A stretch of DNA of 19,344 nucleotides from an archaeon. GTDB taxonomy: Archaea; Nanobdellota; Nanobdellia; SCGC-AAA011-G17; GW2011-AR18. Positions 1-5,742 of this stretch are shown here, piece after piece (within the stretch, counting starts at the first letter, position 1; every line of letters starts with the position of its first letter). The position numbers were made by a program, and so were the translations under genes. The stretch covers positions 17,113 through 36,456 of the forward strand of contig JAHFKB010000006.1 of assembly GCA_023245565.1 (NCBI GenBank). The letters run 5' to 3'. Under the pieces are notes generated by a model that saw only the letters and a program-made list of their open reading frames with translations, had not been told where the DNA came from and searched no databases.

Positions 1-126
1 AAAAGCGCTTTAGGATGTAAAGTTGAAGTTTTAGCTTTCGGAAGAAGTTGCAGTGGAAAATTAAAAGAAGCTTGTGATGAATTTGTAGATTTAGATCAAG
101 GTAAGAAATTTATTTTAAATAGATAA
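1..126 (+). CDS. NYN-domain (LabA/DUF88-like) protein, C-terminal fragment
   Basis: The gene is cut by the window edge; only the last 41 codons are present, in frame 1, ending in TAA at 124-126. The visible pattern runs 'LGCKVEVLAFGRSCSGKLKEACDEFVDLDQG'-like: a beta strand, a short turn, a helix with Lys/Ala, then an acidic 'EFVDL' end. This is how NYN/LabA-like PIN-fold nuclease domains usually finish. The family is linked to RNA cleavage, but the catalytic aspartates would lie upstream, outside the window, so activity cannot be judged. The stop overlaps the next start (TAATG), so the two frames were probably co-translated. The family call rests on a short tail and is tentative. Confidence 0.5.
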   Translation, partial: KSALGCKVEVLAFGRSCSGKLKEACDEFVDLDQGKKFILNR

Positions 127-305
127 TGATAAGAATTAGAAAACACACAAGAGAAGATATTTTTTATAAATTAAAATGGTTAAGTGATCCTTATGTTAGA
201 TATTTGATTGGTGAAAAACCAAATAAAAAAGCAAATTTGAAAGATGAGGTATATTTTAATGGTCGTTATTATAATCTTATAACTATGGCTAAATTTAATA
301 AATAA
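126..305 (+). pseudogene. Truncated GNAT acetyltransferase-like remnant (59 aa)
   Basis: A 59-residue frame starts at an ATG overlapping the previous stop (TAATG). Residues 1-40 (MIRIRKHTREDI..., ...WLSDPYVRYLIGEKP) look like the N-terminal strand-helix of a GNAT N-acetyltransferase: an R-x-R-x-H-T-x-E-D opening, then a W-L-x-D-P motif. The rest of a normal GNAT domain, about 150 residues with the acetyl-CoA-binding R/Q-x-x-G-x-G/A loop, is missing. The frame ends after an unrelated-looking tail. I infer a decayed or truncated gene. It could also be a real small protein that only resembles a GNAT start. It lies just upstream of a toxin-antitoxin pair. Confidence 0.45.
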
Positions 306-327
306 TTTTCAAAAAAATTATAGGAAG

Positions 328-337
328 AAATATAAAG
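328..337 (+). promoter_or_regulatory. TATA box for the antitoxin-toxin-Nudix operon
   Basis: A TATAAA core at about 331-336 is centred 25 nt before the antitoxin ATG at 358. That is the spacing expected for an archaeal promoter with transcription starting at or next to the start codon, so the first gene would be leaderless. Confidence 0.5.
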
Positions 338-357
338 TTATAGAATAATAAAATATT

Positions 358-531
358 ATGGTAAATATAGAATCTGATATATCACACATGCATAAAGATA
401 TTGAAATTTTAAAGAATGATTTAGCAGTAATAAAACATATATTATCTGAAGAGGGAAAACTTAATGATGAAACTAAAAAAAGATTAGCTAAAGCACGTGC
501 AACTCCTGATTCTGAATATATAGAATTATAA
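358..531 (+). CDS. RelB-type antitoxin (57 aa)
   Basis: A small acidic/basic helical protein of 57 residues lies directly before a RelE-type toxin, with 2 nt between stop and toxin start. The N-terminal half is a helix (about residues 8-28, with Leu/Ile at heptad-like spacing). The C-terminal half has the pattern E-E-G-K-L-x-D-E-x-K-K-R-L-A-K-A-R, then T-P-x-S-E-Y-I-x-L, as in archaeal RelB-like antitoxins whose tail wraps the toxin. No separate DNA-binding domain is obvious at this length. The role, neutralising the downstream ribosome-dependent mRNA interferase, is inferred mainly from gene order and size. A TATA box at 328-337 supports ATG 358 as the leaderless operon start. Confidence 0.7.
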   Translation: MVNIESDISHMHKDIEILKNDLAVIKHILSEEGKLNDETKKRLAKARATPDSEYIEL

Positions 532-533
532 AA

Positions 534-785
534 ATGTGGAAAGTATTATTATCTCCAGATGTTAATGATTTTCTAAATAAGCAAGATAAAAATATACAAG
601 AAAGATTGAAAAAATCATTAGAGAAACTTAAAACAGATAAACCCTTTCGTTACTTAGAGCATTTTGAAAGTGAAAGCCTATATAAATATAGAATTGGAGA
701 TTATAGGGCTTTAATAGATATAGATTTTAGCAATAAAATATTAAGAATTAGGATTTTAGATAAGAGAGGAAGAATCTATAAATAA
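534..785 (+). CDS. RelE/ParE-superfamily toxin (mRNA interferase)
   Basis: The 83-residue length is typical for RelE. The order of elements fits the fold: a W-K-V-L-L-S-P-D strand and helix start, two helices rich in Lys/Leu (about residues 10-34), then a strand block with Y-K-Y-R-I-G-D-Y-R-A-L-I-D-I (about 50-63), and a basic tail I-L-D-K-R-G-R-I-Y-K. The R-x-G-D-Y-R motif and the terminal basic residues are the usual substrate-contacting elements. RelE toxins cut mRNA in the ribosomal A site; ParE relatives hit gyrase. The tail favours the RelE side. The gene sits 2 nt after its antitoxin and 1 nt before a Nudix gene, so all three are likely co-transcribed. Confidence 0.8.
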   Translation: MWKVLLSPDVNDFLNKQDKNIQERLKKSLEKLKTDKPFRYLEHFESESLYKYRIGDYRALIDIDFSNKILRIRILDKRGRIYK

Positions 786-786
786 A

Positions 787-1236
787 ATGCCGAAAGAAAC
801 ATCATATGGTTCTGTCATATTTAGGAGAGAAGGTAAAGAAATTTTTTATTTATTATTATATAGAAAAGCAAAAGAACATTATAAAGAAAGTTGGGATTTT
901 CCTAAAGGTTTAATTGAGAAGGGTGAAAGTCCTGAAGAAGATGTAATTAGAGAAGTTAAAGAAGAAACTGGAATTGAAGATATTAAATTTATTAAAGGTT
1001 TTAAAGAAAATGTTAAATGGTTTTATAAAAGAGATGGACTGAATATTTTCAAAGAAGCAACTTATTATTTAGCTGAGACAAAAACTATAGATGTCAAAAT
1101 TAGTTTTGAACATGATGGATTTAGATGGTGTAAATTTGAAGAAGCTTTGAAATTAATTAAGTTTACAAATACTAAAGGCATTTTAAAGAAAGCTAATGAA
1201 GTTTTAAATGGTGGATTAAATAAGTTTATTAATTAA
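787..1236 (+). CDS. Nudix hydrolase (diadenosine tetraphosphatase-like)
   Basis: This 149-residue protein has a complete Nudix box: G41, E47, then R55-E56-V-K-E59-E60-T-G62-I, matching GX5EX7REUXEEXGU, the Mg-binding loop that hydrolyses nucleoside diphosphates linked to another moiety. The start (S-Y-G-S-V-I-F-R-R) and the W-D-F-P-K-G-L stretch just before the box resemble bis(5'-nucleosyl)-tetraphosphatases (Ap4A hydrolases), which clear alarmone-like dinucleotides. RNA-cap-removing relatives share these features, so the substrate is not settled. ATG 787 follows the toxin stop by 1 nt, putting it in the toxin-antitoxin operon. All key box residues are present, so it is probably active. Confidence 0.88.
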   Translation: MPKETSYGSVIFRREGKEIFYLLLYRKAKEHYKESWDFPKGLIEKGESPEEDVIREVKEETGIEDIKFIKGFKENVKWFYKRDGLNIFKEATYYLAETKTIDVKISFEHDGFRWCKFEEALKLIKFTNTKGILKKANEVLNGGLNKFIN

Positions 1237-1253
1237 AATTATTATATCTTATT

Positions 1254-1835
1254 ATGAAAAGAGTTTTTATAATTCATGGATGGGGTGGTTATCCTGAAGA
1301 AGGATGGTTGCCTTGGCTAAAGAAAGAACTTGAAAATAAAGGGTTCAAAGTTTTTGTTCCTGAAATGCCTAATACTGATGAACCTAAAATTGAAACTTGG
1401 GTAAATTTTCTAAGTAAATTAGTTAAGACTGCAGATAAAGATACTTATTTTGTTGGGCATAGTGTTGGTTGTCAAACAATTTTAAGATATTTAGAAAAAA
1501 TAAATTTAAAAGTTGGAGGAGCTATACTGGTTGCTCCTTGGATGCATTTAGATGAAAAAACTATAGAAGAAGAAGGTGAAGAGGTTAAGGAAATAGCAAA
1601 ACCATGGATGGAAATTTCAATTAATTTTAATAAAGTGAAAAATAATTGTAATAAGTTTGTTTGCATATTCTCTAATGATGATTGTTATGTTCCAATTTCA
1701 GATTCTAAAATCTTTAAGAAAGAGCTTGATGCTGAAATTATTGTTGAAAATAAAAAGGGACATTTTACTGAAGATGATGGAATTAAAGAATTACAAATTG
1801 CTTTATATAAATTATTAGAAATATCTAAATCTTAG
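1254..1835 (+). CDS. RBBP9/YdeN-family serine hydrolase
   Basis: A compact alpha/beta hydrolase of 193 residues, the usual size of the RBBP9/YdeN family. It opens with the strand K-R-V-F-I-I-H-G-W-G-G, the oxyanion-loop region. The nucleophile is Ser70 in G-H-S-V-G. The acid is Asp142 or Asp143 in the S-N-D-D-C-Y-V-P segment. The catalytic His is His170 in K-K-G-H-F. A W-L-P-W-L-K-K-E-L segment near residue 18 is typical of this family. It is cytosolic, with no signal peptide. The natural substrate of these esterase-like enzymes is mostly unknown. An AT-rich TATA-like stretch lies about 25 nt before the ATG. The 3' end overlaps the convergent rtcA by 11 bp. Confidence 0.85.
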   Translation: MKRVFIIHGWGGYPEEGWLPWLKKELENKGFKVFVPEMPNTDEPKIETWVNFLSKLVKTADKDTYFVGHSVGCQTILRYLEKINLKVGGAILVAPWMHLDEKTIEEEGEEVKEIAKPWMEISINFNKVKNNCNKFVCIFSNDDCYVPISDSKIFKKELDAEIIVENKKGHFTEDDGIKELQIALYKLLEISKS

Positions 1836-2847
1836 AACATGAAATTAAGTTATTTTCAATATTAAATTTAACATCTAAAAACTTTTCTATAACTTGAATA
1901 TTTGTTTTCATGTGATCTGTAAATTGAGAAACTTTTATTTTACCTTCGCCTTTAATTCCAATATAAATTAATAATTGATCTGCTGTAAAATGGTCTGTTG
2001 TTGCTCCAGTTTTCATTTCATCTAATAATTTTAGTGCGCATTCTTTTCCTAAGTCTTCAGATTTAATTGATTTATCTCCTAAAATACTCATTCCAATCTT
2101 ATGATCATTATAATGATAATTAGAATGTAAATAACATCCAGGACTTAAAGTATTAACATATATTTCTTCACATTCAATTTTATAATTAATTGGGAAATTT
2201 AATTTAAAATTTTTAATTAATTTTTTTGCAATTCCTTTATTTTCTAAATATTTAGATATTACTGTTATTAATTTTGTTTCTTCATAATGTCCTTTGTTTG
2301 GTTCTGGAAGTTTAATTGTTTTTATTTCTTTACATGGGTTTATTTCTACATTTATTTTTCCACCGCCTTTTGGATAGAACCCTTCTTTTATAATTTCTAG
2401 ATTTATTTCTATTCCTAATTGTTTTAAATGCCATAGAAAAACTTCTTTAATTTCTAAAGCAGGCGGTGCTAAAGGATTAGCTGTTCCTCCAATAATTTCA
2501 ATTTTTGATTTTTTATTAGAAAATATTAATGCTGGAAGTAAAGTTTGTAATACTAAAGTTGTTGAGCCTGCTGTACCTATATCAAAATTATAATTGCCTG
2601 GAATAATTTCTGAAGGAATAAATTCTAGTTCTTTTGAATTTAATTCATTGCCTTTTAATTTTGCATTACATATTTTTGCTATTGCATTTACTGCAGTTAG
2701 GTGTTGATTTCTTAGACCTGCATTTTCTCTTTTTCCCCTAATATTAAATATTTTAAAAGGTTTTTTTGTTAATGCAGATAGACTTAAAGAAGTACGAAGA
2801 ATTTGCCCACCACCTATTGAACCATCTATTAAAATAATATTTTCCAT
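1825..2847 (-). CDS. rtcA: RNA 3'-terminal phosphate cyclase RtcA
   Basis: RtcA converts RNA 3'-phosphate ends to 2',3'-cyclic phosphates, passing through an adenylated histidine. The 340-residue length is full for the family. The N-terminus I-L-I-D-G-S-I-G-G-G-Q-I-L-R-T is the family signature. H-L-T-A-V-N-A and F-D-I-G-T-A-G-S-T follow, and P-K-G-G-G-K near residue 160 is typical. The likely nucleophile is His312 in H-M-K-T-N-I, which matches the H-x-x-T-N motif of characterised RtcA. No insert or loss is seen. ATG 2847 sits 25-26 nt from the shared TATA box at 2869-2876, so the message is probably leaderless. Its partner ligase RtcB is not in this window. Confidence 0.93.
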   Translation of the reverse strand: MENIILIDGSIGGGQILRTSLSLSALTKKPFKIFNIRGKRENAGLRNQHLTAVNAIAKICNAKLKGNELNSKELEFIPSEIIPGNYNFDIGTAGSTTLVLQTLLPALIFSNKKSKIEIIGGTANPLAPPALEIKEVFLWHLKQLGIEINLEIIKEGFYPKGGGKINVEINPCKEIKTIKLPEPNKGHYEETKLITVISKYLENKGIAKKLIKNFKLNFPINYKIECEEIYVNTLSPGCYLHSNYHYNDHKIGMSILGDKSIKSEDLGKECALKLLDEMKTGATTDHFTADQLLIYIGIKGEGKIKVSQFTDHMKTNIQVIEKFLDVKFNIENNLISCSKI

Positions 2848-2868
2848 ATAATGTTATCTTTAGTTAGG

Positions 2869-2876
2869 TTTATAAA
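2869..2876. promoter_or_regulatory. Shared palindromic TATA box (rtcA / small gene)
   Basis: The 8-bp palindrome TTTATAAA is centred at 2872.5. The rtcA start (2847, minus) and the ATG at 2898 (plus) are each 25.5 nt from this centre. One box therefore fits both divergent leaderless genes, and this argues for 2898 rather than 2892 as the start of the plus-strand gene. Confidence 0.6.
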
Positions 2877-2897
2877 GTTTATAATTTTTATATGGTA

Positions 2898-3074
2898 ATG
2901 AGTAATGAAGAAAAAGTAGGATTTCATAAAGGCTGTTTAACTACTTTAGCAAAAGAGAGAGAAGAATTACTTAAAATTGTAAATATTACAGAACAATTAA
3001 TGAGTTTACATGTTAAATCTTTAAAAGAATTAGGTGTAGATTTAGAAAAAGAAAATCAACAAATAAAAAAATGA
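2898..3074 (+). CDS. Conserved-looking small helical protein (58 aa), unknown function
   Basis: A 58-residue soluble, helical, charged protein: residues about 3-45 form a likely helical hairpin (E-E-K-V-G-F-H-K-G-C-L-T-T-L, then A-K-E-R-E-E-L-L-K, then L-M-S-L-H-V-K-S-L-K-E-L-G-V). I do not recognise a named family. An in-frame ATG six bases upstream (2892) is possible, but the TATA spacing favours 2898. Its stop overlaps the next gene's start by 4 nt (ATGA), so it is translationally coupled to a one-helix membrane protein. The two may form a small membrane-associated unit. That is inference from position only. Confidence 0.7.
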   Translation: MSNEEKVGFHKGCLTTLAKEREELLKIVNITEQLMSLHVKSLKELGVDLEKENQQIKK

Positions 3075-3241
3075 TAGATATAATATATAATAAATGGTTT
3101 TTATTGGGAACATTTGCACTTTTATCTTTAATTTTGTATAAAATATTTTTCTTAAAAAGTAAAGCTGAAATTATATTAGAGAGAGAAATATTAAATATAC
3201 TTAATTCTGAAGAATATAAAGTTAAAGGCCAATATGATTAA
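3071..3241 (+). CDS. Small single-pass membrane protein (56 aa)
   Basis: The ATG at 3071 overlaps the stop of the preceding small gene (ATGA). The 56-residue product has one clear hydrophobic segment, about residues 9-28 (W-F-L-L-G-T-F-A-L-L-S-L-I-L-Y). A Lys-containing cytosolic stretch and a charged tail ending E-E-Y-K-V-K-G-Q-Y-D follow. The positive-inside rule puts the C-terminus in the cytoplasm. No family is recognised. The overlap with the upstream helical protein suggests the two are made together. Confidence 0.65.
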   Translation: MIDIIYNKWFLLGTFALLSLILYKIFFLKSKAEIILEREILNILNSEEYKVKGQYD

Positions 3242-3281
3242 ATTACGAAAGCTTTAAAAATATTCTTTATTATCAAAACCT

Positions 3282-3479
3282 ATGATAATTCCAATATGTT
3301 GTTTTTCTTGTGGAAAGCCTGTAGCTCATTTATGGGAAGATTATAAAGAAAGAACTTCTAAAGGTGAACATCCTAAGAAAATTATGGATGAATTAGGTTT
3401 AGACAGGTATTGCTGCAGAGCATTATTTATGGGTCATGTTGATTTATTAGATACAGTTGCTAAATTTAAGAAAGCTTAA
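3282..3479 (+). CDS. rpoN: DNA-directed RNA polymerase subunit N (Rpo10/RPB10)
   Basis: Rpo10 is a small zinc-binding core subunit that sits at the assembly platform of archaeal RNA polymerase. All landmarks are present in 65 residues: M-I-I-P-I-C-C-F-S-C-G at the N-terminus (zinc ligands Cys7 and Cys10), and L-G-L-D-R-Y-C-C-R (Cys44, Cys45), followed by the conserved H-V-D-L-L-D. Position 6 is Cys where most family members have a basic residue, which places an extra Cys beside the zinc site. An upstream CTTTAAAAAT box centred near 3256 gives leaderless spacing. The ribosomal-protein neighbours common in other archaea are absent here. Confidence 0.95.
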   Translation: MIIPICCFSCGKPVAHLWEDYKERTSKGEHPKKIMDELGLDRYCCRALFMGHVDLLDTVAKFKKA

Positions 3480-3504
3480 TTAATTTCTTTATTTGTTTAG
3501 ATTT

Positions 3505-3987
3505 ATGTCAAATGTTATAAATTTAAATTTTAGTAGATTGGATAGACCTTTAATAGAAAATCCTGGAATTATTTGTATAGGTGGTTTTCAGAGAGGATTT
3601 ACTATTGAATTGCCAAAAACTTTAGTTAGTGCATTATTTGTTCCAGAATATTTAACGCTTGAACAAATTACACTTTTAGATAAATCTGAAGTTGCAAGAG
3701 GTGTCTTATCTTTATTACAAAATTCAAGAAGATATAATAATGATTATTCTTTGGAATATATTTATTTAAAACTAAAAAATATTTTTTCTAAATATGACAA
3801 AAGATCTTCTATTTGTGATATTAAAAATCTAAATTTTTATGGTTTTGTTACTAATTATACCCCTATGAATACTAGAAGACATTGGAATTCAAAAAGGAAA
3901 GAAAGATTAAAATTAAATGAAAATTTTTATTTAGGAACTCAACCTGGTGATGAAGTTGATAAACTAATAAAAATTTATTCTAAGTAA
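3505..3987 (+). CDS. Unknown protein (160 aa)
   Basis: I do not recognise this protein. The ATG at 3505 is preferred to an in-frame TTG at 3493, because a TTAATTAATT stretch lies about 25 nt upstream of it. The product is soluble and basic. An N-terminal strand-rich region (P-G-I-I-C-I-G-G-F-Q-R-G-F-T-I-E-L-P) is followed by helices (about residues 50-105) and a basic C-terminal part with R-R-H-W-N-S-K-R-K-E-R-L-K that could contact nucleic acid. It lies between rpoN and a metallopeptidase-like gene in the same direction, each with its own apparent promoter, so context says little about its role. Confidence 0.6.
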   Translation: MSNVINLNFSRLDRPLIENPGIICIGGFQRGFTIELPKTLVSALFVPEYLTLEQITLLDKSEVARGVLSLLQNSRRYNNDYSLEYIYLKLKNIFSKYDKRSSICDIKNLNFYGFVTNYTPMNTRRHWNSKRKERLKLNENFYLGTQPGDEVDKLIKIYSK

Positions 3988-4018
3988 AGTTAATAAATAA
4001 TTATATTTTTATTAAAAT

Positions 4019-4459
4019 ATGAGAGATGATGAATTTTTGAAGAAGAAATTAGAAGAAATTTGGAACACTTCTTTTTATGATGTTGAAAGAAAAAATAATA
4101 TAAAAATAAGGTTTAAAGGAAATTGGAAAAATAAATTTGGACATATTAAGAAATTAAAAACTGGTGAAAGTGAAATTGTTGTTAATGGTTATTTTAAAAA
4201 TGAAAATATTCCAGAATTTATTATTAATCTAACAATAGCACATGAATTAGTACATTATAGTCATGGTTTTAGTAGTCCTTTACCTAGATTATACAAACAT
4301 CCACATAAAGGTGGTATTGTAAATAAAGATCTTAAAAAAAGAGGATTTAAAGATTTTTTAAAAATGGAAAGACATTGGTTAAAAAATGATTGGAGAAAAA
4401 TTGCAAGAGAAGAATTTACTCAAAAAAAAGAAAGAATTGGTTTATTTAAGTGGTTTTAA
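4019..4459 (+). CDS. Putative zinc metallopeptidase with HELVH motif
   Basis: This 146-residue protein has a zincin signature H75-E-L-V-H79 within I-A-H-E-L-V-H-Y-S-H-G. The helix places two His ligands and the catalytic Glu76. Candidate third ligands are His82, or His94/His96 in K-H-P-H-K-G-G. The short length and the S-P-L-P-R...H-P-H-K-G-G segment after the motif recall small SprT-like/uncharacterised peptidases, some of which act on DNA-protein crosslinks. That role is not shown here. No signal peptide is seen, so it is likely cytosolic. The basic C-terminus (R-H-W-L-K-N-D-W-R-K) may bind nucleic acid. Its end overlaps a minus-strand small ORF by 4 bp. Confidence 0.7.
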   Translation: MRDDEFLKKKLEEIWNTSFYDVERKNNIKIRFKGNWKNKFGHIKKLKTGESEIVVNGYFKNENIPEFIINLTIAHELVHYSHGFSSPLPRLYKHPHKGGIVNKDLKKRGFKDFLKMERHWLKNDWRKIAREEFTQKKERIGLFKWF

Positions 4460-4593
4460 TTGTTATAATTATAACCTTGCATAAACCCTGCTTCTTCATT
4501 ATTTATTTCATCTTCTTCTAATAAATCATATAAATAATCTGTGTCATATATTGTTTTACTTGTTTTTTTGTTTATGTTTTTTTTAATGATAAT
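4456..4593 (-). CDS. Putative small acidic protein (45 codons) with non-AUG start
   Basis: A minus-strand frame reads T-I-Y-D-T-D-Y-L-Y-D-L-L-E-E-D-E-I, then N-N-E-E-A-G-F-M-Q-G-Y, ending in TAA at 4456-4458. This acidic helical pattern looks like a real small protein, possibly of a family common in archaea. The frame has no ATG, GTG or TTG before the conserved-looking part: the only Met is codon 38. A perfect GGAGGTGAT Shine-Dalgarno (4597-4605) lies upstream, 6 nt before an ATT codon at 4593-4591. I therefore place a tentative AUU start there; ATC (4590) or the next ATT (4587) are alternatives. The nearby ATG at 4597-4595 is in another frame and stops after four codons. Loss of a functional start is the other reading. 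Confidence 0.45.
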   Translation of the reverse strand: MIIKKNINKKTSKTIYDTDYLYDLLEEDEINNEEAGFMQGYNYNN

Positions 4594-4596
4594 GCA

Positions 4597-4605
4597 TCAC
4601 CTCCT
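4597..4605 (-). promoter_or_regulatory. Strong Shine-Dalgarno before an AUG-less ORF
   Basis: Read on the minus strand, GGAGGTGAT is fully complementary to the usual archaeal 16S 3' end. It is among the best ribosome binding sites in the window, yet no in-frame AUG follows it. GGAGG is 6 nt from an ATT codon. Confidence 0.6.
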
Positions 4606-4631
4606 TTAATTTTTTATTAACACTTGGAGTA

Positions 4632-4740
4632 TAATTGGAGAGACTGAGGCGGTCTCTTCCATTTATTTTTAATATCTTTTCACCTTTGTGAATACTATTA
4701 CTTAGATAGGGATTAATAAATACATTATGAAGACTTAATC
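4632..4740 (-). ncRNA. Possible structured leader RNA upstream of the AUG-less ORF
   Basis: This is most of a 330-bp stretch with little coding sequence. It holds three potential stem-loops: GGAGAGAC/GTCTCTTCC at 4637-4660 with a 1-nt bulge and 7-nt loop, TTCAC-CTTT-GTGAA at 4679-4692, and GATTAA/TTAATC at 4711-4716 and 4735-4740. An alternative long-range pair TTGTGAAT (4686-4693) / ATTCACAA (4751-4758) also exists. The TATA at 4762-4769 would also suit a minus-strand start near 4740, giving a leader of about 150 nt before the Shine-Dalgarno. On the minus strand the loop of the first hairpin contains CCTC, which can pair with GAGG of the Shine-Dalgarno. Regulatory function is inference. Confidence 0.35.
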
Positions 4741-4761
4741 AGGAAATTGGATTCACAAGAC

Positions 4762-4769
4762 TTATAAAT
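4762..4769 (+). promoter_or_regulatory. TATA box for the membrane protein-wHTH operon
   Basis: TTATAAAT is centred 24-25 nt before the ATG at 4790, giving a leaderless message. The reverse complement is also TATA-like and could fire minus-strand transcription starting near 4740. Confidence 0.5.
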
Positions 4770-4789
4770 CAAATTTCTAAGAATTACTT

Positions 4790-5473
4790 ATGGCTATAAA
4801 TGAGATTTTATTAACACCTTCTTGGTTTATTAGCCTTGAATCATTGTTTTATATTATTTCAATGATTGTAACTTTTGCTATATCTTTTTATAGTTATAAA
4901 GTTTATAAATTATCTGAAAATAGAAGTTATAAATATTTATTTGTAAGTTTTTTTGCTATATCTTTTGGTTTTTTATTTAAAATTTTAAGTAATTTAATGG
5001 TTTTATATTATGATAAATTAAGTCCTTACCACATATTTAATTATTTAAAACTAAGTTATATTTATACGGGAAGTTTAGTGCTTTATGCATTTTTAATTCT
5101 TGGTGGTTATATCATACTTGCTTGTTTAGCTTCAAAAGTTAGTAATAGAAAAGTTATATTTTCTTTATTGTTAATATCATTATTATGTGCGGTACTTGTA
5201 GATAAAGCAAGATCTTTCACATTCTTTTATTTCTTTTCATTTGTATTATTAGTTGTTTATATAATACCTTATATGTATGAGAACTATCAAAAGAAAAAAA
5301 TTAGATCTTCATATTTAGTTTTTTCCTCTTTCTTACTTTTGGGCATAGCTAATTTTTCATTTATTATAAGAACAGTTTACCCATATCTAAGGTTTTATGC
5401 TTTGGGTCAATTTATAAGTTTAATAGCATTTATAATTTTATTGATAAGTTTTATATTAGTGCTAAAAAAATAA
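4790..5473 (+). CDS. Polytopic membrane protein, about seven helices
   Basis: This 227-residue protein is almost wholly hydrophobic. Likely membrane segments lie at about residues 13-35, 47-72, 90-113, 122-137, 142-160, 172-193 and 202-225, separated by short basic loops (E-N-R-S-Y-K, S-K-V-S-N-R-K, Q-K-K-K-I-R). The topology recalls seven-helix archaeal membrane proteins of unknown function. I see no catalytic or retinal-binding Lys motif. The stop overlaps the start of the next gene by 1 nt (TAATG), so it is coupled to a winged-helix protein. Such pairs may form a membrane-linked regulatory unit, but that is inference. Leaderless start from the TATA at 4762-4769. Confidence 0.8.
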   Translation: MAINEILLTPSWFISLESLFYIISMIVTFAISFYSYKVYKLSENRSYKYLFVSFFAISFGFLFKILSNLMVLYYDKLSPYHIFNYLKLSYIYTGSLVLYAFLILGGYIILACLASKVSNRKVIFSLLLISLLCAVLVDKARSFTFFYFFSFVLLVVYIIPYMYENYQKKKIRSSYLVFSSFLLLGIANFSFIIRTVYPYLRFYALGQFISLIAFIILLISFILVLKK

Positions 5474-5742
5474 TGGAAAGGCGAGATAAATTAAAAATCA
5501 TACATGATATGTTGGTGGCAATGCAAGATAAGGGTGGAAAGATAAAACCAACTCACTTGCTTTATAAGTCCAACCTATCTCATTCTAAAATGCAGCTTTA
5601 TTTAGAAGAATTATTTGGTAAAGGTTTAGTCAAAGAGGAACATAAAGATACAAATAAATTTTATGTTATTACACAAGAAGGAATTAAATTTTTAGAAAAT
5701 TATAGAAAGATAAAAGAATTTACAGACTCTTTTGGATTTTAA
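5473..5742 (+). CDS. Winged helix-turn-helix DNA-binding protein
   Basis: An 89-residue single-domain archaeal winged helix. Helix 1 is R-D-K-L-K-I-I-H-D-M-L-V-A-M. The HTH follows: K-P-T-H-L-L-Y-K-S-N-L-S-H-S-K-M-Q-L-Y-L, with the recognition helix about residues 36-47. The wing strands are G-L-V-K-E-E and F-Y-V-I-T-Q-E-G-I-K-F-L. This pattern fits the archaeal HTH_45-type family, often found beside membrane proteins. It probably acts as a transcription regulator. Its start overlaps the stop of the membrane protein, and its 3' end overlaps the convergent RNase P gene by 23 bp, so both 3' ends are read on both strands. Confidence 0.85.
   Translation: MERRDKLKIIHDMLVAMQDKGGKIKPTHLLYKSNLSHSKMQLYLEELFGKGLVKEEHKDTNKFYVITQEGIKFLENYRKIKEFTDSFGF

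Noticed and set aside
4637..4660. GC-rich hairpin as a bacterial-type terminator for the metallopeptidase gene
   Set aside because: It lies 180 nt past the stop and archaea do not use hairpin terminators; a role in the opposite-strand leader is a better fit.
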